Under the pieces are notes generated by a model, which ran no database searches, was not told the origin of the DNA, and was given only the letters and a program-made list of their open reading frames with translations. Shown in pieces: positions 25,905 through 34,039 of a stretch of DNA of 40,153 nucleotides. The stretch's first letter is position 1. Every line of letters starts with the position of its first letter. The translations under genes and the position numbers were made by a program. This stretch comes from Arsenicicoccus dermatophilus. GTDB taxonomy: Bacteria; Actinomycetota; Actinomycetes; Actinomycetales; Dermatophilaceae. The stretch covers positions 1-40,153 of the forward strand of contig NZ_JAKZHU010000006.1 in assembly GCF_022568795.1 (NCBI RefSeq). Reading direction: 5' to 3'.

Positions 25905-28202
25905 GCTGCGCCTCGTGCGGTCTGGCTCAGCGTGTAGGCGCCGGTGTGGGTGTCCCGGATGATGAGGCCGGTGTCGGTGATCTCGGCCAGTAGCCGGCGC
26001 ACGGTCGATCGGAGGCAGCTCGACGGCGTCGACGATCTCGGGTGTGCTCAGGGGCCGGTCGGCTCGGTAGAGCGCGTCCATGATCGCGATCTTGCGGGTG
26101 GTGGCCTGCTCGGCCGCGGCGGCCTGGGACCCGCTCAGGCGTCGGGAGGCGAGCTCGTCACCGACGACGTCGGCCGCGTCGGCGGCGGCGGCGTCCAGGC
26201 GGGCGGCGAGGGCGTCCAGCCCGTCGAGGGACCCGGCCGACACGTCGACCTCGACACGTCGGTCGACCTCGACGGTCGGGGCGTCGACCTCGACGGGGGG
26301 AGCGTCGACCTCGACGGCGGGAGCGTCGTCGGCGTCGTAGGCGGCCAGCGCGGCGGCCATCTGCTCGGCGGCGGCGACGCCGGTGACCCGGGTCGGGTAG
26401 GCAGGGCCGGCAGCGACTGCATCGGCGCCGTCCAGGCCGCGGGGTGTGTGCTCGGCCAGGAGCGCGGTCACCTTCTGGTCGTCGGCGTAGCGGACGCGAC
26501 AGGCGGGGGCGAGGACCTTGCCGCGGCGGATGATCGCACACCAGCCGGCCTCGGGCGGCAGCGCGCGCAGGTCGACCGACGCCGCCGAGGACGAGCCTGT
26601 GAGGGTGTTCGCGGTCCCGTCGCCGGGGCGGTGTCCGACCAGGGAACCGCCACCGGCCATCAGGCCGCGCATCTTGCGCCCGCCGATCAGGTCGTCACCC
26701 ATCGGGTCCTGGGTGGACTGACCGACTCGGACGCCGAGCTTGCGGCCTTCACGGCCCAGCTCGAGGACCATCTCGATCTCGATCTTCTTCTTGGCGCCCT
26801 CAAGTGCGCGCAGGACCGTGGTCGCCTCGTCGAAGACCACGGACAGGATCGGGTCCTTCTCCTGGGGGCCGCGCCACCGGGACAGCCCTACCCGGGCCCG
26901 GGAGTCCTTGCGGGCCCGCATGACGGCGTGCGCTGCGCGGATGACCGCGCACCATTCCTCGATGCCCTCGACGGCCCACCAGTCGCACGCTCGTGCCAGG
27001 TGCGCGGCCGAGGTGCCGGCGCCACCGTCGATGTACCAGACGACCTCGCGGCGGGCCATCACCCCGGGCAGCAGCATCGCGACCAGCGTCACGGACTTGC
27101 CGCCGCCGGTCGTGCCGAAGATCGCGAAGTGCTCCACACCATCGGCATTGTGCAGCGCGGTCCGCACCGACTCACCGGCGGGGGTCACGGCAAGGTCGAT
27201 GGTGCCGTCCTCGCCGAGGTCGGGGCCGGTCCACTCGGCGGCCACGGTCTCCAGGTGCCGGCCGGCGGTGATGGTCACCAGGACCCGGGACACGTCGTCG
27301 CGGATCGTGTCCAGGCGCACCATGCCGTGCCCCAGGCCAGGAAGGGCGCGCTCCAGGTAGCGGCGCAGGTCGTCACCGGTGGCGGTCTCGGCGTGCACGC
27401 CAGGCCCGAGACGGACCTGCATCGCGATCGTGCCGGGGTGCGGCTCGCGGACGGTGGCAGGGTCGATCGCCGATCCCAGCAGCGCCGTCGGGCCCTGCAC
27501 GCCGATCGTCAGCGGCCACGCCTGGACCAGCGCGGCCGCGGCCGGTGACACCTCGACCGCCTCGACCGGTTCGGGTGCGGGCCTGGACACCGGCGGCGTC
27601 GGGGCCCGTCGGGGCCGACGCCCGGCCACCCAGGAGTAGGTCTGCGCGCCGGTGAGGGTGGCCAGGGCACCCAGCCCGGCAGGGTCCAGGTGCCACCACC
27701 CGGCGGCCGCGCCCGTGGCCCACGCCGCGGCGCCCGTCGCGCCGGCCGCAGCGGTCGCCCGCTCCCGGCCGCTGAGCCAGACCCGGCCGGCGACACGCTC
27801 GGGCGCGAGCTGGGACCCGAGCGCCGCCGCGGTGGCCACGATCCCGGCGGTCGCCGCCGTCGTGGTCGGGTCAGCGGCCACCGCGGCCACGAGCACCCCC
27901 GCCCCCATGAGCGGGGCGAGCTCGGCCCGGTGGCGCCACGCGACGCGACGCGACGCGGTGACCACCCGCCCCGACGGCCGCCGCGTCGGGGGCCGTCGGG
28001 GGCCGTCGACGACGTCACCGACCAACGCCACCGCAGCCGTCGGGGCCGTCGCGTCGGGGCCCGTCGGGGTCAGGACCGGCAGTCGAGGCGTCGACGGCGC
28101 GTAGCCGTCACGGCGGGCGCGGCCCTCGCGGGCCTCGGGGCTGGCGTGGGGGCCCAGGCCGTACTGCGGGTGGCTCGGGTCCTCCCAGATCTTGCGGACC
28201 AT
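25901..28202 (-). CDS. FtsK/TraB-type DNA translocase (conjugative transfer), frame break near 26010
   Basis: ATG 28202 has AGGAG nine bases upstream and begins MVRKIWEDPSHPQYGLG, typical of these proteins. Hydrophobic segments between residues ~80 and 180 are membrane helices. The ATPase core has Walker A FGTTGGGKSVT and Walker B DPILSVVFDEATTV, followed by GREGRKLGVRVGQSTQDPMG. A Val/Asp-rich repeat (VEVDAPPVEVDAPTVEVD) links to a winged-helix end. Near 26010 the frame shifts; the other frame gives STVRRLLAEITDTGLIIRDT and ends at TGA 25901-25903, in GTGA overlap with the next gene. The literal frame would fuse it to that gene. TraB proteins pump double-stranded plasmid DNA between mycelial actinobacteria; FtsK-like coupling to the type IV channel is also possible. 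About 767 residues. Confidence 0.85.
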
Positions 28203-28311
28203 GCGACTCATCTCCTCTGATCGGTCGTGCTCGGTCTGTGCCCCGGCTCGGTCACGAGCCGCGCCCACCCATCGGTGAGGGCCGGGGCCGGCCGCCCGCA
28301 GGCGGCCACCA

Positions 28312-29283
28312 TCAGGCGGCGTTGAAACCGCGGGTGTCGCCGTAGGCGCCGTGCTCGGCCAGGACGTCGGCCAGGTCCTCGGCCCGCTCGATCGCCCGGT
28401 GGATGCCCTCCAGGGCCTCCAAGATGCCCTCGGCGTCGACCAGCGCCTCGGTGGCCTCGCTGACCTCGGCCACAGCACGATCCAGGTCAGCGGTGCCCCA
28501 CTCGGCCGATCCCCACCGCTCGGGCAGGTACTCCCCCCACGCCCGCACCGCGGCGACATACTCGCTCAAGACCTCCATCAACGCGGCCGCCCGGTGAGCC
28601 TCGGCCCGCACGTCCGCCAGGCTCGTCAGCTCGGTCTGCCCCATCTGCGTGGCCGCACGCGACCCGTTCTCCGCCGGGCCGAGTCCCCGGCCGTACTGCG
28701 GGGCGTACTGCGCAGACTGCTGCTGATGCTGCTGCTGCTGGTGCTGGTGCTGCGGGGGGTACTGCTGGGGCTGCTGCTGACGTCGGGGTCGGATGTTCAT
28801 GACGTTCTCCTCATCGGTGTTGCCGGGGCCCGCGGGCGCGGGCTCCGGAGGGTTCTCGCCGGCCACGGACGTGGCCGGGGTACGGAGGGCCTGGGCGCGG
28901 CGCGCGTCCGCGCCCATGTCCCAGGCGGTCTCGTCGATGCCCTCGGGCACGACGGCCTGGGCGCGGGTACCGGACCAGGTGTCGGTGTAGGACTGTGCGG
29001 CCGCGGCGCGGCGCTGCCGCCAGGTGCCCGGCACCAGGCACCAGGTCACGACCGCGAACGTGCCCGCCAGGCCGGCACGGGCCACCACACGGGCCCGGCC
29101 GGTCAGGTCACGGCCGGCCGCGCGACGAGCTCGGGCGGCGCGCACACCCTCACCGGCGCCAGCCCGCCAGCCGCGGCCGCCCACCGCGCCGGCGGCGGCA
29201 CCGGCCAGCCCACGGGTCAGGGCCAGCGAGAAGGGGTCCGGGGCCACGGTCAGATAGGTCAGCAGCAGCAGCAGCGGGATCAT
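28312..29283 (-). CDS. Membrane protein fused to Gln-rich helical protein (possible nested second start at 28800)
   Basis: ATG 29283 overlaps the preceding stop (ATGA). The first ~160 residues hold hydrophobic segments (MIPLLLLLTYLTVAP and AGLAGTFAVVTWCLVPGTW) separated by an Arg/Ala-rich stretch. Without a stop the frame continues into a Gln/His-rich stretch (RRQQQPQQYPPQHQHQQQQH) and a long acidic helical domain (SLADVRAEAHRAAALMEVLS, then VAEVSEATEALVDAEGILEA). A strong GAGGAG site seven bases before ATG 28800 suggests that the second part is also, or only, made separately (163 residues). It lies between the translocase and other membrane genes of the transfer operon. No family is recognised. 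Confidence 0.65.
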   Translation of the reverse strand: MIPLLLLLTYLTVAPDPFSLALTRGLAGAAAGAVGGRGWRAGAGEGVRAARARRAAGRDLTGRARVVARAGLAGTFAVVTWCLVPGTWRQRRAAAAQSYTDTWSGTRAQAVVPEGIDETAWDMGADARRAQALRTPATSVAGENPPEPAPAGPGNTDEENVMNIRPRRQQQPQQYPPQHQHQQQQHQQQSAQYAPQYGRGLGPAENGSRAATQMGQTELTSLADVRAEAHRAAALMEVLSEYVAAVRAWGEYLPERWGSAEWGTADLDRAVAEVSEATEALVDAEGILEALEGIHRAIERAEDLADVLAEHGAYGDTRGFNAA

Positions 29284-29723
29284 CGGCCCATCACCGCCAT
29301 CAGCGCAGCATCCATGCCGCCCCCGGCCGCCGACGCGGCCGCGGCGGCCACAGCACCGAACGAGCCAGGCGCGGCCGCCATCAGCGACGGCAGCACCAGC
29401 CCGACCAGCACCAGCCACTCAGGCACCGGCAGCACGTCCTCGCTGGTCAGCAGCGCCGCGGCCCACCAGGCGCCCAGGCAGACGACGAGCGTCATCCCGG
29501 CGACCGCGGCGAAGGTCGCCGCACCGAGCACGCCCGCCAAGGCGCCCAGGCCCCCGGCCGCCCAGGCCACCACGGCACCCAGCCAGCCAGCAGCCAGGAC
29601 CATCCCGGCCAGCAGGTACAGCACCGCCGCTCCCCGCACGAGCACGGCATCGACCACCGGTGAGGTCCACCGCATCAGCCACAGACACCCGGTGGCCAGA
29701 CCTGCGAGCAGAATCCACGACAT
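29280..29723 (-). CDS. Polytopic membrane protein of the transfer operon
   Basis: A 147-residue, very Ala/Gly/Leu/Val-rich protein with about four membrane helices (WILLAGLATGCLWLMRW, VLYLLAGMVLAAGWLGAVVA, FAAVAGMTLVVCLGAWWAAA and WLVLVGLVLPSLMAAA). It starts at ATG 29723, ten bases after the DUF2637 gene, and ends in an ATGA overlap with the next gene. It may be comparable to Spd-type spread proteins encoded near TraB in actinobacterial plasmids; that comparison is by context only. Confidence 0.65.
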   Translation of the reverse strand: MSWILLAGLATGCLWLMRWTSPVVDAVLVRGAAVLYLLAGMVLAAGWLGAVVAWAAGGLGALAGVLGAATFAAVAGMTLVVCLGAWWAAALLTSEDVLPVPEWLVLVGLVLPSLMAAAPGSFGAVAAAAASAAGGGMDAALMAVMGR

Positions 29724-29732
29724 GACGGCCCC

Positions 29733-30677
29733 CTACGCGGCGTCGACGGCGGCGCCGTCACGGTCGGAGTCGGGGTCGGTGAGCGCGTCGCCGGCCAGGT
29801 GCAACCGCGTCTGCCCAGGAAGCGGGTCAGCAGTGATCTCCGCGACCATGTCCCGAACACCGCGGACGGTCTCGGCTCCGCCACCACCCAGGTACGCGCG
29901 CACCTGAGCCTCGGACGGGGCCGGCGCCAGCTCACCCGCACGGATCGCGTCAGCGACCCGAGGAGCCAGCTCCAGCATCCGGGCCGTCACCACACGCCCC
30001 GCAGGACGGGGCGCCCACACGTACGCTGGCGCCCCCTCAGGGGCTACCTCGACGGGCTCCGACGACGGCACGTCATCAGCGTCGTCGGCCTCGACGGCGG
30101 CCATCGTCAGGACCGGCGCAGGAGCGGACACGCCCACCGCGACGTCGTCATAGACCGGCACCGGCGACCACACCGGGACCTCGTCCCCATCAACCTCGAC
30201 GGCAGGAACGTCGGGGAAAGCGTCGGGGGCGTCGATCTCGACGGTCGAGGCGTCGTCGCGGGCCGGCGTCGGAGTCGGGCCGCCCAGGGCGATCAGGGCG
30301 GCCGTGGCCATGACGGCCAGGCCGTCGATCGCCAGCGGGCCGACGGCCGCCACGACCGGGTCCTCGCCGTACGCAGCCAGCAGACCGGCCATGTGCCGGT
30401 AGGACACCAGAGCGGCGACGACAGCGACCAGACCGACCCCGGCCCACCGCACCAGCGCCCAGGCCCGCCCAGCGGGCCACGGGATGCGCGTCAGCAGCTC
30501 GACCGCGACCAGGACCAGCACCGGCCACACGACCGACGCCACGACCGCGCCCACCGACGGGGCCGAGGCGCAGACGTAGGCGTGACCGATGTTCGCGGCG
30601 ATCGAGCAGCCCAGACCCAGCACCAGCGCCGCTACGGCGACGGCTCGGGCCCCCGGGCGCGTGCTCGCGGCGTTCAT
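29733..30677 (-). CDS. DUF2637 membrane protein with acidic Val/Asp-rich tail
   Basis: The first ~130 residues carry four membrane helices and the DUF2637 pattern (LGLGCSIAANIGHAY, then VLVLVAVELLTRIPWP, SYRHMAGLLAAYGED and VGPLAIDGLAVMATAALIAL). These proteins are typical of Streptomyces-type conjugative plasmids near traB/spd genes. The cytoplasmic tail is acidic with repeats such as STVEIDAPDAFPDVPAVEVD, echoing the linker of the FtsK/TraB protein. The end (RVADAIRAGELAPAPSEAQV) resembles a small winged helix. ATG 30677 lies in an ATGA overlap with the end of the whiB frame once that is corrected. Confidence 0.8.
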   Translation of the reverse strand: MNAASTRPGARAVAVAALVLGLGCSIAANIGHAYVCASAPSVGAVVASVVWPVLVLVAVELLTRIPWPAGRAWALVRWAGVGLVAVVAALVSYRHMAGLLAAYGEDPVVAAVGPLAIDGLAVMATAALIALGGPTPTPARDDASTVEIDAPDAFPDVPAVEVDGDEVPVWSPVPVYDDVAVGVSAPAPVLTMAAVEADDADDVPSSEPVEVAPEGAPAYVWAPRPAGRVVTARMLELAPRVADAIRAGELAPAPSEAQVRAYLGGGGAETVRGVRDMVAEITADPLPGQTRLHLAGDALTDPDSDRDGAAVDAA

Positions 30678-31038
30678 GCCGCCACCGCCTGGACATCCCC
30701 GTCGGCCTGGGCAGCCTCAGAGCGAGGATCGAACCGACCAGCGCCGCGCGCTGCTCCTGACCACGGATGCGGACCAGCGCGCGCAGCTCGTGCTCAGCAC
30801 GCCCACCCCACACGCCATAGCCCTGCTCGGACAGCACCGCCCACGTCAGGCACTCCGCCATCACCGGACACCCCTGGCACGCAGCACGCGCCCGGGACTC
30901 CCGCACCCGCCGCGTCACAGAACCCCGCGGCTCGGGCGACTCACCAGGAAACCACGTCTCGTCATCAGGCCCGGCAGCCGCGCACAGGCCCTCAGCCGCC
31001 ACACGCAGCCACAGCCGATCCAGATCAGGCACGCTCAT
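30674..31038 (-). CDS. WhiB-family iron-sulfur regulator (frame break near its C-terminus)
   Basis: ATG 31038 starts in an ATGA overlap with the Zn-finger gene. The four WhiB cysteines are present (C19, C54, C57, C63 in LCAAAG, AACQGCPVMAEC), followed by the GYGVWGG turn at residues 73-79 and a basic C-terminal helix. WhiB proteins bind a 4Fe-4S cluster and act with the sigma factor. The literal frame runs far into the next gene. Near 30733 another frame (SEAAQADGDVQAVAA) ends in TGA 30674-30676, giving an ATGA overlap with the DUF2637 gene, so a single missing base is inferred; about 121 residues. Plasmid and phage WhiB copies often tune host or transfer genes. Confidence 0.85.
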
Positions 31039-31301
31039 GCCGCCACCGCCCCACGCGCCAGGCCAGCCAGCCCCTCGGCACAAGCCCCACACGCAGCCAC
31101 CGGTGCCATGGCCTCAGCCACCACCACGCGCGTAGCAGCAGCCCCACCACAGGCGACGCACTCGACAAGGTCCCGCACACGCATCGTGGGGTGACCACCG
31201 TGATGCAACCCGTCGTGGATCGTGGCGAGCATCCGCCCCTCTACCTGGTTCCTGCACGAGTACGCCGGCAGCTCGCACAGCGGACAACGAACCTCGGTCA
31301 T
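31035..31301 (-). CDS. Small zinc-binding protein, first gene of the transfer operon
   Basis: ATG 31301 follows GAGGGGAAG; 88 residues. Cys pairs CPLC and later CVACG and CGAC, with HDGLHHGGH between them, suggest one or two zinc sites. It lies directly behind the GntR-controlled promoter at 31334-31362 and ends in an ATGA overlap with whiB. Similar small Cys-rich proteins precede WhiB on actinobacterial plasmids. Function unknown; a regulatory role is plausible. Confidence 0.7.
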   Translation of the reverse strand: MTEVRCPLCELPAYSCRNQVEGRMLATIHDGLHHGGHPTMRVRDLVECVACGGAAATRVVVAEAMAPVAACGACAEGLAGLARGAVAA

Positions 31302-31318
31302 GACTTCCCCTCTCATAG

Positions 31319-31362
31319 GCGTACTAGAACGCAACCGTATGCGTACTAGTACGGTCCGTCAA
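31319..31362 (-). promoter_or_regulatory. Transfer-operon promoter with two GntR operators
   Basis: Reading the minus strand: -35 TTGACG (31357-31362), a 17-base spacer, and -10 TACGGT (31334-31339). The perfect palindrome GTACTAGTAC (31343-31352) lies in the spacer. A second copy with one changed arm, GCGTACTAGAACGC on the plus strand (31319-31332), lies right after the -10, 22 bases from the first, that is on the same DNA face. This is an arrangement for tight repression by the GntR protein encoded next door. Confidence 0.85.
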
Positions 31363-31391
31363 GAGGAAGCGAAGCGGAAGTCTCCACACCC

Positions 31392-32138
31392 TCATGCCAT
31401 GCTGAACGAACTGGTCGACCAGCGACCGGCACGACGGACGCTCTCGCCGTACTCGATGACGGTTCCGGCTTCGTCGAAGTACCAGTTGTGCGAGATGAGG
31501 ACAGCCTCCCCGCGCTGCACCCCTAGGCGAACCGAGCTCTCCTCATCAGCAGGCGCAGCACATACATCTTCACGGCCGCCAGAAACCGCACGTCCCGTCC
31601 GCTCAGCAGCCAGCGCGAACGTGCCGACAAGCACTCGCTCAGGCACCACCAACTCTGGCGCCACAGATGCCAGCTCGCCGGGAAGCCACGACACCGACCA
31701 GGCGACAGGGTCACCTTGGCGGCGCGTGATTCGCTCACGTCGAACCACGGGTGCGCCACTCACCAACCCAAGCGCGTCGGCTACGTCCTTCGCTGCAGGC
31801 ACGAGCCCTGCCGCGACGATCTCGGCCACCTCGCCATCACGGTAGATGTGGCCTGTTCCACGGACATGACGGCTTCGCCCTTGCGCGCCATGACCCACGG
31901 AGGCCCCCTTGCTGGCAACGACAGTGCCGACGCCAGGTATTGCCTGAATCAGCCCACGCTGCCGCAACTCGCCGTGCGCCTTGGTGGCGGTAGCCATGGC
32001 CACGGACCAGTCCGCGGCCACCTGTCGCACCGAAGGAACAGAAGCCCCCTCGGCAAGTCGACCAGAGAGGATATCCGCCTCGATAGCGTCGGCGATCTGC
32101 AGATACGGAGGGCGGTCCCGAGTCACCTCCGGTGGCAT
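31392..32138 (-). CDS. GntR-family (HutC-like, UTRA domain) transfer repressor
   Basis: ATG 32138 is preceded by AAGGAG at five bases. Residues 1-75 are a GntR winged helix (PYLQIADAIEADILSGRLAE, then VPSVRQVAADWSVAMATATK and ELRQRGLIQAIPGVGTVV). The rest fits a UTRA ligand-binding domain (VVRRERITRRQGDPVAWSVS through IEYGESVRRAGRW); 248 residues. It should bind GTACTAGTAC at 32168-32177 in front of its own gene and the pair at 31319-31352 before the transfer operon. GntR proteins such as KorSA (pSAM2) and TraR control actinobacterial conjugation in this way. An effector, if any, is unknown. Confidence 0.9.
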   Translation of the reverse strand: MPPEVTRDRPPYLQIADAIEADILSGRLAEGASVPSVRQVAADWSVAMATATKAHGELRQRGLIQAIPGVGTVVASKGASVGHGAQGRSRHVRGTGHIYRDGEVAEIVAAGLVPAAKDVADALGLVSGAPVVRRERITRRQGDPVAWSVSWLPGELASVAPELVVPERVLVGTFALAAERTGRAVSGGREDVCAAPADEESSVRLGVQRGEAVLISHNWYFDEAGTVIEYGESVRRAGRWSTSSFSMA

Positions 32139-32167
32139 TTTGTCTCCTTCGTCAGAAAAGGGTGTGC

Positions 32168-32177
32168 GTACTAGTAC
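32168..32177. promoter_or_regulatory. GntR autoregulatory operator
   Basis: GTACTAGTAC, with flanks GTGC...ACC, lies 30 bases upstream of the gntR ATG. On the minus strand a TATGGT -10-like box (32178-32183) directly abuts it, so binding would block the repressor's own promoter. No convincing -35 was found. Confidence 0.75.
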
Positions 32178-32215
32178 ACCATATCTGACGTGGGATGTTG
32201 CGACTACTCAACCGC

Positions 32216-32386
32216 CTAGTCCTCGTCTCGCCGCCAAGCCCGGTCGAAGTGGGCGAAGGGTGATGCGTTCACCTGATCGGCCACAGCACGATCGGCTTCG
32301 GTCGGTTCATGCCCTGCCGCCTTGGCGGCGGTGATACGGCGGTGGGCAGCCTGGACAATCTGTGGGGGGATGGCCTGCTCAGTCAT
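32216..32386 (-). CDS. Small helical hypothetical protein downstream of purC
   Basis: ATG 32386 lies two bases after the purC stop and has GGAG six bases upstream. The 56-residue product (MTEQAIPPQIVQAAHRRITA, then AKAAGHEPTEADRAVADQVN and FAHFDRAWRRDED) is hydrophilic and helical. It is probably co-transcribed with purC. The frame continues upstream inside purC, but only this part looks coding. Function unknown. Confidence 0.5.
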   Translation of the reverse strand: MTEQAIPPQIVQAAHRRITAAKAAGHEPTEADRAVADQVNASPFAHFDRAWRRDED

Positions 32387-32388
32387 GG

Positions 32389-33228
32389 TCAGCTCCACTT
32401 CTCGCCAGTGATGCGCTCGTAGATGTCGACGTAGCGGGCGCGCGTCTCGCGCACCACCTCGTCCGGGATAGCAGGGCCAGGAGCGGTGCGGTCCCATCCG
32501 GTGAGGGTGGACGACCAGTCCCGCACGTACTGCTTGTCATAGGCGTGCTGGGGCCGTCCAGGTTGCCACTGGTCTAGCGCCCAGAACCGCGATGAGTCAG
32601 GTGTCAGCACCTCATCAGCCAGCACCAGGCCGCCGTCAGGTGAGCGCCCGAACTCGAGCTTGGTGTCCGCGACGATGACTCCCCGATCGCGGGCAATGTC
32701 GGCGCCTCGTCCATAGATAGCGAGCGTAAGGCGCTCCAACTCGTCAGTCGTGTCCGGGCCGATAAGCGCCACCACGTCGTCGCGGGTCATGTGCTCGTCA
32801 TGCTCCCCTTGCGCTGCCTTGGTGGATGGTGTGAACACTGGGGCAGACAGACGTGATCCCTCATCGAGACCAGCAGGAAGGCGGATGCCTGATACCTCGC
32901 CAGTCGCTCGATAGGACTCCAGCCCTAGACCCGCTAGATACCCACGAGCGATGCACTCAACTGGGATGATCTCGAGACGTCGACACCGAATCGCGCGCCC
33001 CGCCCACTCGTCTGGCACGTCCTCCGAGATGACGTGATTGGGCACCAGGTCTTGGAGCTGCTGGAACCACCACAGGCTGAGCTGGGTCAAGATGGCGCCC
33101 TTGTCGGGCACGGGCGTAGGCAAGATGACGTCGTAGACGCTGACCCTGTCAGAGGCCACGAGAACTAGATCCTCGCCGTCCTCGTAGACGTCACGGACCT
33201 TCCCTGAGTGCAAGAGCTTCACGGCCAC
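32389..33228 (-). CDS. purC: Phosphoribosylaminoimidazole-succinocarboxamide synthase (SAICAR synthetase)
   Basis: A full-length 279-residue PurC that joins CAIR and aspartate with ATP in purine synthesis. Conserved segments are all present: LLHSGKVRDVYE, VASDRVSVYDVILPTPVPDK, VPNHVISEDVP, IPVECIARGYLAG, FTPSTKAAQGEHDEH, IVADTKLEFGRSPDG and LADEVLTPDSSRFW. The start is GTG 33228 (VAVKLLHSGK), with no clear ribosome binding site; AACAGTGG suggests a short or leaderless mRNA. Its DNA is less GC-rich than the conjugation genes. It is not with other purine genes: the neighbours are a small hypothetical gene and, 26 bases upstream, a serine recombinase. Confidence 0.95.
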   Translation of the reverse strand: MAVKLLHSGKVRDVYEDGEDLVLVASDRVSVYDVILPTPVPDKGAILTQLSLWWFQQLQDLVPNHVISEDVPDEWAGRAIRCRRLEIIPVECIARGYLAGLGLESYRATGEVSGIRLPAGLDEGSRLSAPVFTPSTKAAQGEHDEHMTRDDVVALIGPDTTDELERLTLAIYGRGADIARDRGVIVADTKLEFGRSPDGGLVLADEVLTPDSSRFWALDQWQPGRPQHAYDKQYVRDWSSTLTGWDRTAPGPAIPDEVVRETRARYVDIYERITGEKWS

Positions 33229-33254
33229 TGTTCTAGCACACCGTCTGCCGTCGC

Positions 33255-33895
33255 CTACATGCGGAGATGACGGCTTAACGTCGGACGGCTCACGCCGATG
33301 ACGCGGGCGGCGGCAGCGATGGACTCTCCATCAGCTACGAGCTGACAGGCGATGCGTAGCCGGTCAGGGGTCATGACGGTAGGGCGGCCGCCTCGGCGGC
33401 CGGCGGCGCGGGCTGCCGCCAGGACGGCTCGGGTGCGCTCGACGATGAGAGCCCTCTCAGCCTCGGCCAGGACCACGAGGACGTACAGGGTGATCCGGTC
33501 GGCGACGGGGTCGGTGGTGTTGATCTGTTGACGGGTGGCGCGCAGTCCGACACCGCGGGCGGTCAGGTCGTCGACGAGGGCGGTCAGGTCGTCGACGAGG
33601 GCGAGCAGGTCGTCGACGAGGGCGAGCAGGTCGTCGACGAGGGCGAGCAGGTCGTCGACGAGGGCGAGCAGGGAGGCCCCGACACGACTTAACCGGTCGA
33701 CGGAGACGACACGAGCTCTCCAGCTTCGAGGTCGGCAACCAGAGCGTCCAGGGCCGGCCGCCGGCCCGCGCCGGAGGTCGTCTCGGTGACGACGTCATGG
33801 ACGCCGGCGGCGCGCAACTCGCGCACCTGGGCGCGTACGTCCTGACCCCGGCTCGAGACCCGGGCGTATCCGACGACGCGGCCGGCCCGCCGCAC
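33255..33895 (-). CDS. Serine recombinase (resolvase/invertase family) with expanded helix repeat; frame break near 33709
   Basis: GTG 33895 begins VRRAGRVVGYARVSSRGQ, the resolvase N-terminus with catalytic Ser (YARVSS). Conserved ETTSGAGRRPALDALVADLE follows. Near 33709 the frame shifts; the other frame continues VVSVDRLSRVGASLLALVDD, where the active-site Arg pair of VDRLSR is seen. A run of LVDDLLA/LVDDLTA heptads encoded by 33558-33671 extends this region beyond the normal length. Then come RGVGLRATRQQINTTDP, ALIVERTRAVLAAARAAGR and a C-terminal helix-turn-helix (VADGESIAAAARVIGVSRPT). Read literally the first frame stops at 33689. A palindrome upstream at 33945-33969 may be its recombination site or operator. 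Confidence 0.75.
33558..33671 (-). repeat. 21-bp in-frame tandem repeat in the recombinase gene
   Basis: Five full 21-base units plus a nine-base partial. Two are GGCGGTCAGGTCGTCGACGA plus G and three differ at two positions (GAGC for GGTC). Each adds seven residues (LVDDLTA or LVDDLLA) on the minus strand, so the repeat keeps frame and a helical heptad period. Confidence 0.85.
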
Positions 33896-33944
33896 GTCGG
33901 CGTCGTCGGGGTGTGGTGCTGGAAGGGGAGACGTCGGAGAAGTG

Positions 33945-33969
33945 CTATTCGTCGCACTAGTGCGAATAG
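33945..33969. promoter_or_regulatory. Palindrome upstream of the serine recombinase
   Basis: CTATTCG (33945-33951) pairs with CGAATAG (33963-33969), and CGCACTAGTGCG (33953-33964) is a perfect 12-bp palindrome between them. The site lies about 50 bases before the recombinase start and may be a res/crossover site, an operator, or a terminator (TTTTT follows on the plus strand). Confidence 0.45.
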
Positions 33970-34039
33970 TGTTTTTGGTGCGAGGGCGGGTGGTTATGGG
34001 TTGGATTGGTCTGATCGGGGGGTGTCCCTATGTTCTTCG

